A stretch of DNA of 64,000 bases from Photobacterium marinum (GCF_000331515.1 NZ_AMZO01000002.1:372001-436000), one strand, 5' to 3'; numbered from the stretch's first letter, positions 45,741 to 55,084 are shown. A program made the numbers and translations. Notes: generated by a model from the letters alone, not told the origin.

Positions 45741-45816
45741 GCGACACTAGCTCAGTTGGTAGAGCGCAACCTTGCCAAGGTTGAGGTCACGAGTTCGAAC
45801 CTCGTGTGTCGCTCCA
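45741..45816 (+). tRNA. tRNA-Gly (anticodon GCC)
   Basis: Second 76-base copy with the same stems and anticodon as the one at 45422. It has GTTGG rather than GCTGG in the D-loop region. Confidence 0.98.
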
Positions 45817-45822
45817 AAATTT

Positions 45823-45896
45823 GGCGCGTTGGCAGAGTGGCTATGCAGCGGATTGCAAATCCGTGGACCTCGGTTCGACTCCGGGACGCGCCTCCA
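45823..45896 (+). tRNA. tRNA-Cys (anticodon GCA)
   Basis: Identical 74-base copy, last gene of tRNA unit 1. Confidence 0.98.
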
Positions 45897-45904
45897 TCAT
45901 TATC

Positions 45905-45932
45905 AAAAAAACCAGCGAAAGCTGGTTTTTTT
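45905..45932 (+). terminator. Terminator of tRNA unit 1
   Basis: AAAACCAGC-GAAA-GCTGGTTTT with T7; a GNRA tetraloop closes the stem. A nearly identical terminator ends unit 2. Confidence 0.93.
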
Positions 45933-46094
45933 GTACCCGCAGTTTTTGTGCATTTTTCTTTTTAACTCCCGCTGTTACTCCTTGCTTTTTCTGAGTTCAG
46001 GCTTTTAATTTGAACAAAAATGAAGTTTGCCCGAAGGGGAATTAATCGGTGTGAACTGTTTTTAAGCATTTGAGTTAAAAGCAAAAAAATATTG

Positions 46095-46122
46095 TTGACT
46101 CATTTTCAGAATCCAGTAAAGT
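46095..46122 (+). promoter_or_regulatory. Promoter of tRNA unit 2
   Basis: TTGACT at 46095-46100 and TAAAGT at 46117-46122 with 16-base spacing and a ..ACGCCTCGT discriminator, nearly the same as before unit 1. The promoter was duplicated together with the tRNAs. Confidence 0.7.
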
Positions 46123-46158
46123 ACGCCTCGTTCTCACGGGGAAGCTCGTGAACATAAA

Positions 46159-46232
46159 GGCGCGTTGGCAGAGTGGCTATGCAGCGGATTGCAAATCCGT
46201 GGACCTCGGTTCGACTCCGGGACGCGCCTCCA
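46159..46232 (+). tRNA. tRNA-Cys (anticodon GCA)
   Basis: Identical 74-base copy, first gene of tRNA unit 2 (Cys-Leu-Cys). Confidence 0.98.
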
Positions 46233-46242
46233 TACATAAATG

Positions 46243-46315
46243 ATATGGCTCTATAGCGGTATCAAAGATGGTGTTTAACTGTTTCAGTTTAATGGCATTG
46301 CAAAAGAATTTGCGT
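46243..46315 (+). repeat. Second copy of the 73-base pre-Leu spacer
   Basis: Near-identical to 45570-45642. It supports block duplication of spacer and tRNA-Leu. Confidence 0.8.
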
Positions 46316-46402
46316 GCCCTGGTGGTGGAATTGGTAGACACAAGGGATTTAAAATCCCTCGACGTTCGCGTTGTGCCGGTTCAAGTCCGGCCCGGGGCAC
46401 CA
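46316..46402 (+). tRNA. tRNA-Leu (anticodon TAA)
   Basis: Identical 87-base copy of the tRNA-Leu at 45643. Confidence 0.97.
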
Positions 46403-46417
46403 TCTCAAACAATCTAA

Positions 46418-46491
46418 GGCGCGTTGGCAGAGTGGCTATGCAGCGGATTGCAAATCCGTGGACCTCGGTTCGACTCCGGGACGCGCCTCCA
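46418..46491 (+). tRNA. tRNA-Cys (anticodon GCA)
   Basis: Fifth identical tRNA-Cys of the window and last gene of tRNA unit 2. Confidence 0.98.
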
Positions 46492-46504
46492 TCATTATCA
46501 AAAG

Positions 46505-46528
46505 AACCAGCGAAAGCTGGTTTTTTTG
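46505..46528 (+). terminator. Terminator of tRNA unit 2
   Basis: AACCAGC-GAAA-GCTGGTT with T7, the same hairpin core and tetraloop as unit 1. Confidence 0.93.
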
Positions 46529-47020
46529 TGCCTGAATTTTAATGTAATGAGCAGTTAAGTTGGTTACTTTAAAGCAAATTAAAAGCTGTATATGAATGCT
46601 AACTAATATAGGTTGTATTTTAGAAAGAGAATTCTCCTATATTAGGTTGTCTATTGGTATGAAACGTTTTTAACTAATACTGTTAAAGCAAGATAGTTGT
46701 TACCTTCGATTTATTAGCAAGCCCATATCGAAATTCAATTACTTAACAGTCTTGTTGTTATAAGCAGCAAGTGTCAATCACACAGATGTATAATCCGAAT
46801 ACGCTTATAACCGTAATTAAAGTGCATGCGACCTTATTTTTTGTCTGAAATTTATCTGCTATTAGTAATGTAATAATTTGAATTGTAAATATTTTTATAA
46901 TGATCAGTTTTTTGTTTCGTTCTTAAAGAACAGAGCTGTTATTCCCATCAATGTTATTGATAATTATATATGTTATATTCGCTCGGTAATATTAATAGTT
47001 GATTTCGGAACCAATGCTTA
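46529..47020. other. AT-rich gap before the first diguanylate cyclase
   Basis: About 490 bases, strongly AT-rich, with no gene or recognisable site. It presumably holds the promoter for the gene at 47021. Confidence 0.4.
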
Positions 47021-47938
47021 GTGGTTGAATTATTTAAATACAAGTTTCAGTTAGGTTGTCTTGCCATTCTTTTGCCTTTGCTTGTTGCTGTAGTAATCAT
47101 CTATCCAACAACAGAGCCATTGATTCTGGCTGATCTGCTTTTCGATGGCGGTATGGCGCTGTGCTGCTTGTATTTGATGTTTAATATTGAAGAGCTAAAA
47201 GAATCTCGTGAGATATATCGCATCCTGTTAGCTGCCTCGACGATGATGTTTGTGGCTAATTTCTGGGACTTTGCTGATGAGTTGACCAATGTGCTTGATT
47301 CTAAGGATATTATTGAAGATATATTAAAAGCAGCTGGCTTTTTATTGTTTCTGTTTGGTTGCTCGCAATGGGTTAAGTTTCATAAAAAGCAGTGTGAGTT
47401 AATGAGCCGGCTTGCAGAGACAGATCCTTTGACAGGGGTGTTAAATCGTAGGGCTTTGACTATGAGGGCGGATTCACTTTTAAGTGGTCCTGTTCCTGAA
47501 AATACGATTGTCAGTGTGATCATCTTTGATATAGACCACTTTAAACAAGTTAATGACAGCTTTGGACATCAGGTCGGTGATATCGTCTTGGTGGAGATTG
47601 CTACTGCGGTGAAGTCGGTAATTCGTAAAAATGATTATTTAGCGCGCCTTGGTGGTGAAGAGTTTGTTTTATTTTTGTACGACACCGATCTTCATGGTGT
47701 TAAACAGGTCGCGGAGAAAATTCGAAACTGTATAGAGCAACTGACCATTTCTCATGATGGAAATGAAATAACCTGTTCCGTCAGTTTAGGATTGGCAACT
47801 AGTTGTAACCCTATACCTGGTGTTTTGGAAGAGCTGATAGGCCAGGCAGATAATGCACTTTATGAAGCTAAGAGTAATGGTCGAAATTGCTGGCGTGTAG
47901 CTGATGAGTGTCATAATCCGCAAGAAGTACAGATATAA
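47021..47938 (+). CDS. Membrane diguanylate cyclase (GGDEF)
   Basis: A 305-residue protein that should make c-di-GMP. Hydrophobic segments near residues 12-30, 36-56, 68-84 and 103-118 form a small membrane sensor. The GGDEF domain starts at DPLTGVLNRRAL (135), has the metal aspartate in IIFDIDHFKQVND, and carries GGEEF at 211-215. An RxxD inhibitory site (R202-D205) sits exactly five residues before it, so product inhibition is expected. The start codon is GTG at 47021; no better start was found. Confidence 0.9.
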   Translation: MVELFKYKFQLGCLAILLPLLVAVVIIYPTTEPLILADLLFDGGMALCCLYLMFNIEELKESREIYRILLAASTMMFVANFWDFADELTNVLDSKDIIEDILKAAGFLLFLFGCSQWVKFHKKQCELMSRLAETDPLTGVLNRRALTMRADSLLSGPVPENTIVSVIIFDIDHFKQVNDSFGHQVGDIVLVEIATAVKSVIRKNDYLARLGGEEFVLFLYDTDLHGVKQVAEKIRNCIEQLTISHDGNEITCSVSLGLATSCNPIPGVLEELIGQADNALYEAKSNGRNCWRVADECHNPQEVQI

Positions 47939-48147
47939 AGCGAAGTGTTACTATGCTTGTAAGTGGTTAATAATAATGTGTTTTTGAAACTGTATTGTAA
48001 AAACTATCTCTTATCTTTTTTGTTATCTCAAATCAACCCGGCATATAGGGACAGGACATTAAGCTATGATGATTTACATCAATTTATTGATAGGGCGAAT
48101 CATTAATATTATGCCGACCTGAGAATATTACAATTGAGGCCTTTCTG

Positions 48148-49926
48148 ATGAAGGGGCTAGATAAAGAAATAAAAAAATATGATACAGACCATGCCATTGA
48201 GATTGCTCCTCGTGTCTGGTGGGTAGGGCATGTTCAGGAAGATGACCCTTTTCAATGTCACGTGTATCTTATTGAGCAGGGTGACGAGTCTGTTTTAATT
48301 GATCCCGGCTCAAAGCTCACTTTTGCTAATACGCTTCGTAAGATTAATGAAGTTATACCATTCACATCGATAAAGTATTTTATTTGCCAACACCAGGACC
48401 CTGATATAACAGGCGCTATCCCCCTCATAGAGCAACTGCTTTGCCGAAAAGATGCTGTCATTGTTACTCACTGGCGTACCAAAATGCTGCTGAAGCACTA
48501 TGGTTTTGATATTCCTTTTTGGCTTATTGAAGAGCATGACTGGCAATTACCGCTTGCTGATAGAACGTTAAACTTCTGTTTTACACCTTATGCTCACTTC
48601 CCTGGTGCATTTACGACTTTTGATCCTCTGTCCGGTGTGATGTTCTCCAGTGATTTATTCGGTGGGCTGACAGATGAATTTGTTTTATTTGCGGAGGATG
48701 AATCCTATCTGGAAGCCATGAAGCCTTTCCATCAGCACTATATTCCCAGCAATGACATTTTGCAGTATGTATTGAGTGAGATTGAGCAGTATCCGATGCA
48801 GATGATAGCCCCGCAGCACGGGTCGATTATCAGGAAGCCGCTTATCCCATATATGATTGATGGCCTAAAGTCTCTTGATTGCGGTTTATATCTGTTACTG
48901 CGTGGAACAACGGATTTCACCAAACTGGCTAAATTTAATGAAACCCTGAAGAATATCACTAAGACTATGACGATCTACCGTGACTTCAGGGAGATAGCCA
49001 GCGCATTATTTAAGTTGATCCGTGATGAAATCGCTGTTTCTGATCTCGACTTTTATGTCCAGGATAATGACGGCGAAATGCTGTATTTTTCGGAAAAAAA
49101 TCATTATCGCGGCAATATCATTACTGAGCTTCCGGAAACAGTTTCTAAAGCATTCCAATCTCGTTCTGTTGAAGAGAAAGAGCATCATCGCGGAAGTTAT
49201 GAACTTAAGCGAGAAAGCATAGATGGTGCATTATTTGAGAGCCTGCTCATACCATTGCTGCTTCCAGACAAGGGGACAGCTCAGGCTGTTATCATGCTGA
49301 AGTTGGAAAATATTAACAGCGATCGGGAAAAGATAGAGCGTGTTGTCGAGCAAATGTACCTGCCTTTGCAGATATCAATTGAGCGGGAAATGATCTACCG
49401 AGAAATGGAAAAAGAACGGGAAAAGATTTATCAGCGTTCTGTTCGTGATCCGTTGACCAATTTATACACTCGCATATACATGAAAGATGTGGTCCAGAAG
49501 TTACTGGATCAACAGGACAGAGATAACGTATCCGATACTGTTGCTATCATGATTGATGTCGATTACTTCAAAAGTATCAATGACACATATGGGCATAATC
49601 AGGGAGACATCGTACTCCAGACTATTGCTGCCTCATTGCTGGAGCATTGTAGCAGCACAGATATCCCAATTCGCCTCGGTGGAGAAGAGTTTGTCATTTT
49701 TTCCCGAAATAACAGTGATAATGCATGGCATGTTGCTGAGAAAATCCGAAGTCATATTGAAAGCCTGCAATGGACTGGGGCTTTGGCGGCTACATCAGTA
49801 ACGGCAAGTTTTGGCATTGCTTACAGGCAACATGGTGAGCCTCTGGATGCTTTTATTTCTCGCGCTGACGAAGCTCTTTATCGGGCTAAGCGTCAGGGGC
49901 GTAATCAGATTTGTATTTATCTCTGA
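48148..49926 (+). CDS. Di-iron-type metallo-beta-lactamase / GGDEF diguanylate cyclase
   Basis: A 592-residue protein with three parts. Residues about 15-250 are a metallo-beta-lactamase fold like that of flavodiiron proteins and the oxygen-binding di-iron (ODP) sensors. Candidate iron ligands are H82, D84, D86, H150, D169 and H224; the residue after D86 is Ile where flavodiiron enzymes have His. Residues about 270-410 look like a GAF-type linker, then a charged coiled coil (REMEKEREKIYQ). The GGDEF domain (434-592) has GGEEF at 511-515. At the inhibitory-site position SSTD replaces RxxD, so product inhibition is probably lost. It is likely an oxygen- or iron-responsive c-di-GMP synthase. Confidence 0.87.
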   Translation: MKGLDKEIKKYDTDHAIEIAPRVWWVGHVQEDDPFQCHVYLIEQGDESVLIDPGSKLTFANTLRKINEVIPFTSIKYFICQHQDPDITGAIPLIEQLLCRKDAVIVTHWRTKMLLKHYGFDIPFWLIEEHDWQLPLADRTLNFCFTPYAHFPGAFTTFDPLSGVMFSSDLFGGLTDEFVLFAEDESYLEAMKPFHQHYIPSNDILQYVLSEIEQYPMQMIAPQHGSIIRKPLIPYMIDGLKSLDCGLYLLLRGTTDFTKLAKFNETLKNITKTMTIYRDFREIASALFKLIRDEIAVSDLDFYVQDNDGEMLYFSEKNHYRGNIITELPETVSKAFQSRSVEEKEHHRGSYELKRESIDGALFESLLIPLLLPDKGTAQAVIMLKLENINSDREKIERVVEQMYLPLQISIEREMIYREMEKEREKIYQRSVRDPLTNLYTRIYMKDVVQKLLDQQDRDNVSDTVAIMIDVDYFKSINDTYGHNQGDIVLQTIAASLLEHCSSTDIPIRLGGEEFVIFSRNNSDNAWHVAEKIRSHIESLQWTGALAATSVTASFGIAYRQHGEPLDAFISRADEALYRAKRQGRNQICIYL

Positions 49927-50346
49927 TGGAAAATCCGGATCCGTTTTGGTTCTAAATTAACCTGTCGGATTCGGATAACACCTTCTTCAATCTTATTTAT
50001 TTCGATATTTCCAAGCTTATGCCACTGTTTTACGAATATATTTGTTTTTCTGAAAGCAAATATAAGAACGCTATTCTCAATAATCAGAAATGACTCATAG
50101 TTGGTTGCACTATCTTACTTGTATTTTCCTGTCATAGAAAAATTTCAAATTGCACTGTTTTGTTATGCCCAATGGCATTGCTGTTTAGAAATAGGCTCTT
50201 AGAGAAAAGCTAGATTAGGAAGATTAAAGAAATTTGCGCTTTGTATTTCCATTAATTTATAACCGGGCTTGGTGATTGAAACTCTGAAAGCAAAGGACAC
50301 AAGTCCGATGCTGAGAAATGAGGGGCTCGGGCCTTGAGGACCTGTT
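49927..50346. other. Gap between the GGDEF and secreted-protein genes
   Basis: A 420-base gap with no gene and no clear terminator hairpin. AAGCAAAGGACACAAG and GAGGACCTGTT precede the next ATG; the latter is its ribosome site. No other structure was found. Confidence 0.4.
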
Positions 50347-52824
50347 ATGAAAAGGTGTCATTTCAGATGTAGAAAGGAAACTGCTTTTCTTAATGTTCTT
50401 GTCTTTATTGTATTCTTTGGGATTATCAGCAGTGTTAATGCAGCTCCGCGAGTCGTTGAAGATGTGTATTCGAGTATACGCATTTTCCCTGACAACTATG
50501 ATGTTGAGCCTGGTAACAGAGAGCAGTGCGTTCGCTCCCGAGCTGGTTTGAATAGCCTGACCTGTTCTGCTAATGATGTAAGTTTGGCGGAAATTACCTT
50601 ACCTCAGGGAGCCCCATCAACCTGTAAAGCCGGAGAGACGGTTAGTCAAAAGCTGAATTTTAAAGTCACATCAACTGCAAATATTCGTTATAACTTCTCG
50701 TTTTATACAACGACCAACCCTTTAGCCAACCCTCTTGACGGAGTACCCGGGGGTAACAGTAATGAGTGTCTTATCTGGGTTGGGGAAGTTGGTGACGCCG
50801 GAGGATTACCTAATTCTCAGTCAGCGAACGGTGATTTATGTGCAGATGTGACTAAATCACAAGATGCTGTGTATCAGGAAGAAGTGATTACTTTCTTCTG
50901 TCAGGATACAGACGGAGACAGTTTTGTCGATTTAGATTACTGCGCGACTTGGGATCAGAATGATGACAACTTGTGTAGCTCCGGCGGTGAAATTCAGTCC
51001 GGATTATTACCTGCGCCAGGCGCTCCGTCTAAATGTAATTGTGAAACAGTGACAATTCCGGTCAAAGTGCTACCTAGTGAACCGGTTCTGGAAAAAGCCA
51101 TAAACGGTGATGCAACGCGGCCAGAATCAGATATTTTTGCAGGGAATGATTCTTTCAGCTTCGATTTGAAGGTAACTAATCCCAATACTAATACCTCATT
51201 GGTTATTACAGAACTGGTTGAAAAATTCGGTGGCGAAGAGTTTCTTATTTCCGGCTCTTTATCATCGTCTACTGTTTCGCTTAATGAGGATCAGGTAGTA
51301 CTGGTTAATGCCGTTGACAACGATGGCAGATGCCTGGCTTCAGGTTCAGAAACGATTGCTCCGGGAGCAACATATATTTGTACGGTGACGTTGAGATGGA
51401 AGAGCCTGATATTGGTGGATACTGATTCATCTATAGAGGGGGTGCGTGAAGATAAAGTTAGCCAATTTGGTGTTCACTGGAAATTCGATGATGGTCCTGA
51501 AGCATACATGGGACCATCAAATTCATTAACTGTTAGCATTTCTGATGTACCGCCAATTATTTCGATAGCTAAAGTGGCCTCACCGACATCAATTCCAGAA
51601 ACAGGCCCAACAGGGTTCGATTATGTTCACTATTATGTGACTTACTCTAATGAATCAGGCTGGGATCAAATTCATGTTAAAGATACTGATTTCATTGATT
51701 TAGTTCAGGAAATGAACACCATTTCTGAGCCGAAGCCGGTTGGCTATACTGGTTGTGCGATTAACGGGCTGACTTATACACAGGGTTCTGGTTGTGATTA
51801 TGGTGTTAATATGGGGACATTGTATTCAAGTATTAATGCTGGTGATGTTTATAAAAATACGGTCAAAGTGATCCCGACAGATGAAGAGGGAACATCGGGG
51901 GAGTTGAAAACAGCGGCTGCCAGTATCAGTGTTGAAAATGTTAATCCTGTTGTTACTCTGAAAAAGTATGTCAGGGCGGGGCTCGCACCGGAAGTGAATC
52001 CGCTGGATCCGGCTGGTTATCATGACATGTCAACCAGTGTCGATGAATATCAGTTAACAGATTTGTCTCGGGCTCCTGTGGTGACATTTTTATTTGTAGT
52101 TAGTAACAGTAGCTTCGAAAATTTCGAGATTATGGATTTTGTCGATTTTGCTCAGGCGGAAACGTTCGGGCTGAATCCTCCGGCTCAGGTGTTTGATAGC
52201 AATATCGCTGATACTGTACCCGTTGATGATACCTGCTCTGGTTTGATTGGTTCTTCTGTTGCTGTTAACGAGTCGGTCGCCTGCACTATGTCATTCAAAG
52301 TTGCCGGTGATGATAGCGATAGTGTCGACAATATCGCTTGGGTGTTGGTCTCGGATGGTGAGCAAGAGGCTGGTGGCAGTATCGGACAGGGATTTGATAC
52401 CGATGATGCAATGGTGGAATTTAATCCGGTTGGCAATAGCATTGCGTTGGGGCTGGATATGTCAGCAACAGTGAAATTGTCTGTGACGGCTCATGCGGAC
52501 AATGTAGAGGTTCTTAGTTTTGAACCGCTGTCTGACGTCATTGTTATGGTTGCGACTGAGGATCCGAATGCAGCTGAAACAACGCTGGATGAGCCTTTGT
52601 TCAGTGGCACCTTTGATCAATTCACGGTAGCAAATATCGACTGTAGCAGCACAACAATAGATCCGGGATACACCTACAGTTGTTCGTTTACTTTTACTCC
52701 GAAAGGGGAGTACACAGCAACTGCCGGATTACAAGTGCTTAATGATACGTTGAAGGTCAGAGTCCGTGATGATGATGGAACAGTACAGGAGCTATCTGCT
52801 GTTATAACAGTTGAAGCTCAGTAA
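50347..52824 (+). CDS. Large secreted protein with repeated beta-sandwich-like domains
   Basis: An 825-residue protein with an N-terminal signal (hydrophobic 14-29, cleavage near SVNAA-PR). The first 230 mature residues are cysteine-rich and contain a calcium-loop-like DTDGDSFVDLD (D187-D197). The remainder shows four or more units resembling DUF11/CARDB-type beta-sandwiches: SFDLKVTNPNTNTSLVITEL, VHYYVTYSNESGWDQIHVKD and FLFVVSNSSFENFEIMDFVD, each with a later E-x-(V/Y)-x-C-T-(V/M)-x-(L/F) strand. No LPxTG, autotransporter or membrane anchor is present. It is probably extracellular or periplasmic. I do not recognise a named protein. GAGGA is six bases before the ATG, and a strong terminator follows. 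Confidence 0.75.
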   Translation: MKRCHFRCRKETAFLNVLVFIVFFGIISSVNAAPRVVEDVYSSIRIFPDNYDVEPGNREQCVRSRAGLNSLTCSANDVSLAEITLPQGAPSTCKAGETVSQKLNFKVTSTANIRYNFSFYTTTNPLANPLDGVPGGNSNECLIWVGEVGDAGGLPNSQSANGDLCADVTKSQDAVYQEEVITFFCQDTDGDSFVDLDYCATWDQNDDNLCSSGGEIQSGLLPAPGAPSKCNCETVTIPVKVLPSEPVLEKAINGDATRPESDIFAGNDSFSFDLKVTNPNTNTSLVITELVEKFGGEEFLISGSLSSSTVSLNEDQVVLVNAVDNDGRCLASGSETIAPGATYICTVTLRWKSLILVDTDSSIEGVREDKVSQFGVHWKFDDGPEAYMGPSNSLTVSISDVPPIISIAKVASPTSIPETGPTGFDYVHYYVTYSNESGWDQIHVKDTDFIDLVQEMNTISEPKPVGYTGCAINGLTYTQGSGCDYGVNMGTLYSSINAGDVYKNTVKVIPTDEEGTSGELKTAAASISVENVNPVVTLKKYVRAGLAPEVNPLDPAGYHDMSTSVDEYQLTDLSRAPVVTFLFVVSNSSFENFEIMDFVDFAQAETFGLNPPAQVFDSNIADTVPVDDTCSGLIGSSVAVNESVACTMSFKVAGDDSDSVDNIAWVLVSDGEQEAGGSIGQGFDTDDAMVEFNPVGNSIALGLDMSATVKLSVTAHADNVEVLSFEPLSDVIVMVATEDPNAAETTLDEPLFSGTFDQFTVANIDCSSTTIDPGYTYSCSFTFTPKGEYTATAGLQVLNDTLKVRVRDDDGTVQELSAVITVEAQ

Positions 52825-52836
52825 AACCGATATAGG

Positions 52837-52868
52837 AAAATACCGCTCATAAGTTGAGCGGTATTTTT
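52837..52868 (+). terminator. Terminator after the secreted-protein gene
   Basis: A thirteen-pair stem AAAATACCGCTCA/TGAGCGGTATTTT with a five-base loop and T5. Confidence 0.92.
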
Positions 52869-53047
52869 GTTTGTACCTGATGTGGTTGCTGTAGACAAAT
52901 TACTGATGGAGACTGGCTGGCCCGCGTCATTATCTGATGCAGTTTAATGACGGTAAGCGTTATGTGGCAGTAAGGTATGATAAGACGTTTAATAAACTTG
53001 ATAAGGCGGCTTTCCCTGTAGAGGAATAACCGCCTGTCAGTAATTGA

Positions 53048-54715
53048 TTAGCTACGACGACACTGACTGAAAATGTCCATATCTGCGTTGTAGACCTGGG
53101 TCTCTACATCCATGATGCCCAGCATCGAATGGAATATGTTGTCCTGGGAGTAGCTGTTCTTCTCTGCGGCCTGTGCAAGGCAGGACGTATTCAGCCTTTT
53201 TGCTTTCTTGAAGCCTTCGGAAGCCCAAACCATCATAGGTACTTTGGTCTGGTGTTCTGGTGCCAGGCTATAAGGTGCGCCATGCAGATACATGCCATTT
53301 TCACCTAGTGACTCACCGTGGTCAGAGATATAAAGCAGGGCAGTGTTATAGCGGCTCTCCAGTTTTTTCAGTTTACTGACCGTTTCACTGAGCACATAGT
53401 CAGTATACAGAATGGTGTTATCGTAAGTATTGACGATTTGTTCTGTCGTACAGTTTTCAATATCACTGCGTGGACAGTCCGGGGTAAAGAAGCGCTTACT
53501 TTCAGGGTATCGCTGGAAGTATGTAGGCCCGTGACTACCGATCAGGTGAATAGTCAGCATTCGATTACCCGGCATATTATCGACATCCTGTTCAAAGTTT
53601 TCTAGCAATGCCATGTCATAGCAGGTACTGCCGTTACAGAATTGATTTTCGACGTTGCGAGCAATTTCTTTTAGCGGAATGTGGCGCGCTACACCTTTGT
53701 CACCACCGTCATTTTCTTTCCATAGTAATGAAATCCCGGCACGTTTCATTATATCCAGGAAGTTATCCTGATTAGTTGCAATTTGCTTGTCGTAATTACT
53801 TTTTGGCAAAGCTGAGAACATACAAGGTACAGATACTGCAGTGGCAGTACCACAGGAGCTAACGTCTTTAAATGAGATCATCCCCAAATCGCGGGTATGC
53901 TGGTTTGTCGGGCGATTGTAACCATTTACTTCATAGTTATGAGAACGGGCAGTTTCACCCAGTACAAATACAAATAGAGTTGGCTTTTCTTCCGCATCTT
54001 TTAGTGCTTTTTCACTTTGATGAGCATCAAGGCCAATTTGTTGGTACTCAATTGGCTCGGAAAAGTAAGTGTTATTGATGTATTTAACTGCACTGTAAAT
54101 GTAGTGAGTCGGAATGATCATTTTTTTTAGATGGCTGTTGTTGCGGCCTACCGAGCTGTAATCCTTGTAAAGGAAAAAAGCGATAATAGCGATGATTATC
54201 AGCGAGATAATCATAGACAGCAATTTTGTTACCACGAACCATATCGGTCGGGTCACAGGCTTAAACTTGACCAACGAGACGATGAAAGCAGGCAGAACTC
54301 CCATTGTAGCAGTCCAAAAGACAGAATAAGCGCTTAGGTACGAACTGGCTTCACTACTGTCAGTCTCAAATACGTTTTCTATCATGCCATAGTCAAAAAT
54401 AACACCATAGTTGTACATGGCATAGCTGACGACGCTTGATACAACTAGCAGCAGTATAAAGAAAGGGCGGGTTATATATGGCCAGCTAAACAGGTTAAAT
54501 AAAAAGTTAAATGCAGCGGTAAAAAAAATCGGGAGTGAAATAATAAACCCAACCTTTACATTATCTAGCTTGCTTAAAATTGAATTAAGTTCAGACAGGA
54601 TTGGAATGTTAATAATAAAGGTAAAATATATTGCCAGCATAAATGTCAGGCTGACCAAAGATACTTCCTTTGAAGATATAAATTGCTTTAGTTTGTTCAT
54701 AATAGTTTTAAACAA
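53048..54715 (-). CDS. eptA: Lipid A phosphoethanolamine transferase
   Basis: A 555-residue inner-membrane enzyme of the EptA/MCR family. It moves phosphoethanolamine from phosphatidylethanolamine to lipid A and so lowers affinity for cationic peptides. Five membrane segments lie in residues 18-185. The periplasmic sulfatase-fold domain has zinc ligand E254 (LGETARSHN), the acceptor threonine T292 in SCGTATAVSVPCMFS between paired cysteines C288 and C298, and SDHGESLGENG. The presence of all catalytic residues suggests an active enzyme; chromosomal eptA genes are common in marine vibrios. It follows dgkA by 12 bases on the same strand. Confidence 0.94.
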   Translation of the reverse strand: MFKTIMNKLKQFISSKEVSLVSLTFMLAIYFTFIINIPILSELNSILSKLDNVKVGFIISLPIFFTAAFNFLFNLFSWPYITRPFFILLLVVSSVVSYAMYNYGVIFDYGMIENVFETDSSEASSYLSAYSVFWTATMGVLPAFIVSLVKFKPVTRPIWFVVTKLLSMIISLIIIAIIAFFLYKDYSSVGRNNSHLKKMIIPTHYIYSAVKYINNTYFSEPIEYQQIGLDAHQSEKALKDAEEKPTLFVFVLGETARSHNYEVNGYNRPTNQHTRDLGMISFKDVSSCGTATAVSVPCMFSALPKSNYDKQIATNQDNFLDIMKRAGISLLWKENDGGDKGVARHIPLKEIARNVENQFCNGSTCYDMALLENFEQDVDNMPGNRMLTIHLIGSHGPTYFQRYPESKRFFTPDCPRSDIENCTTEQIVNTYDNTILYTDYVLSETVSKLKKLESRYNTALLYISDHGESLGENGMYLHGAPYSLAPEHQTKVPMMVWASEGFKKAKRLNTSCLAQAAEKNSYSQDNIFHSMLGIMDVETQVYNADMDIFSQCRRS

Positions 54716-54727
54716 GAATTCCGTGTA

Positions 54728-55084
54728 TTAAATCAGGATCACAAACCATGTCAGGCCAGCAAAAGCTAAGCTGACAAAAACGGCTGCCGAGCCAATATCT
54801 TTTGCACGACCACTTAGTTCGTGCCAATCCGGGCCAATCCTGTCGACGACGGCTTCTACTGCCGAATTCATCAACTCAACAATGACAACAAGCACTAAGC
54901 TGCCAATTAAAGCGAGTTGTTCCAGTCTGGTTACAGGGAAGGTGAATGTCATGGCAGATAATAGGCTCAGTAAGACAACTTCCTGTCGGAACGCAGCTTC
55001 ATGTTTCCATGCGGCACTCAATCCCTTCATCGAGTAGCCTGTGGCATGAATAACACGGGTTAATCCTGTAGCTCCTGGTTTCAT
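54728..55084 (-). CDS. dgkA: Diacylglycerol kinase
   Basis: A 118-residue three-helix membrane kinase that converts diacylglycerol to phosphatidic acid. The start at 55084 (MKPGATGLTRVIHATGYSMKG) is preferred because GAG lies six bases upstream. Conserved family residues are EAAFRQE in the N-terminal helix and the active-site block VELMNSAVEAVVDRIG, followed by AKDIGSAAVF. It precedes eptA by 12 bases. EptA generates diacylglycerol from phosphatidylethanolamine, so this pair couples modification with recycling. Confidence 0.95.
   Translation of the reverse strand: MKPGATGLTRVIHATGYSMKGLSAAWKHEAAFRQEVVLLSLLSAMTFTFPVTRLEQLALIGSLVLVVIVELMNSAVEAVVDRIGPDWHELSGRAKDIGSAAVFVSLAFAGLTWFVILI

Noticed and set aside
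52950..53029. Short plus-strand frame (MQFNDGKRYVAVRYDK...)
   Set aside because: About 30 codons, no ribosome site, upstream stop close by. It might be a gene remnant, but no family could be named.
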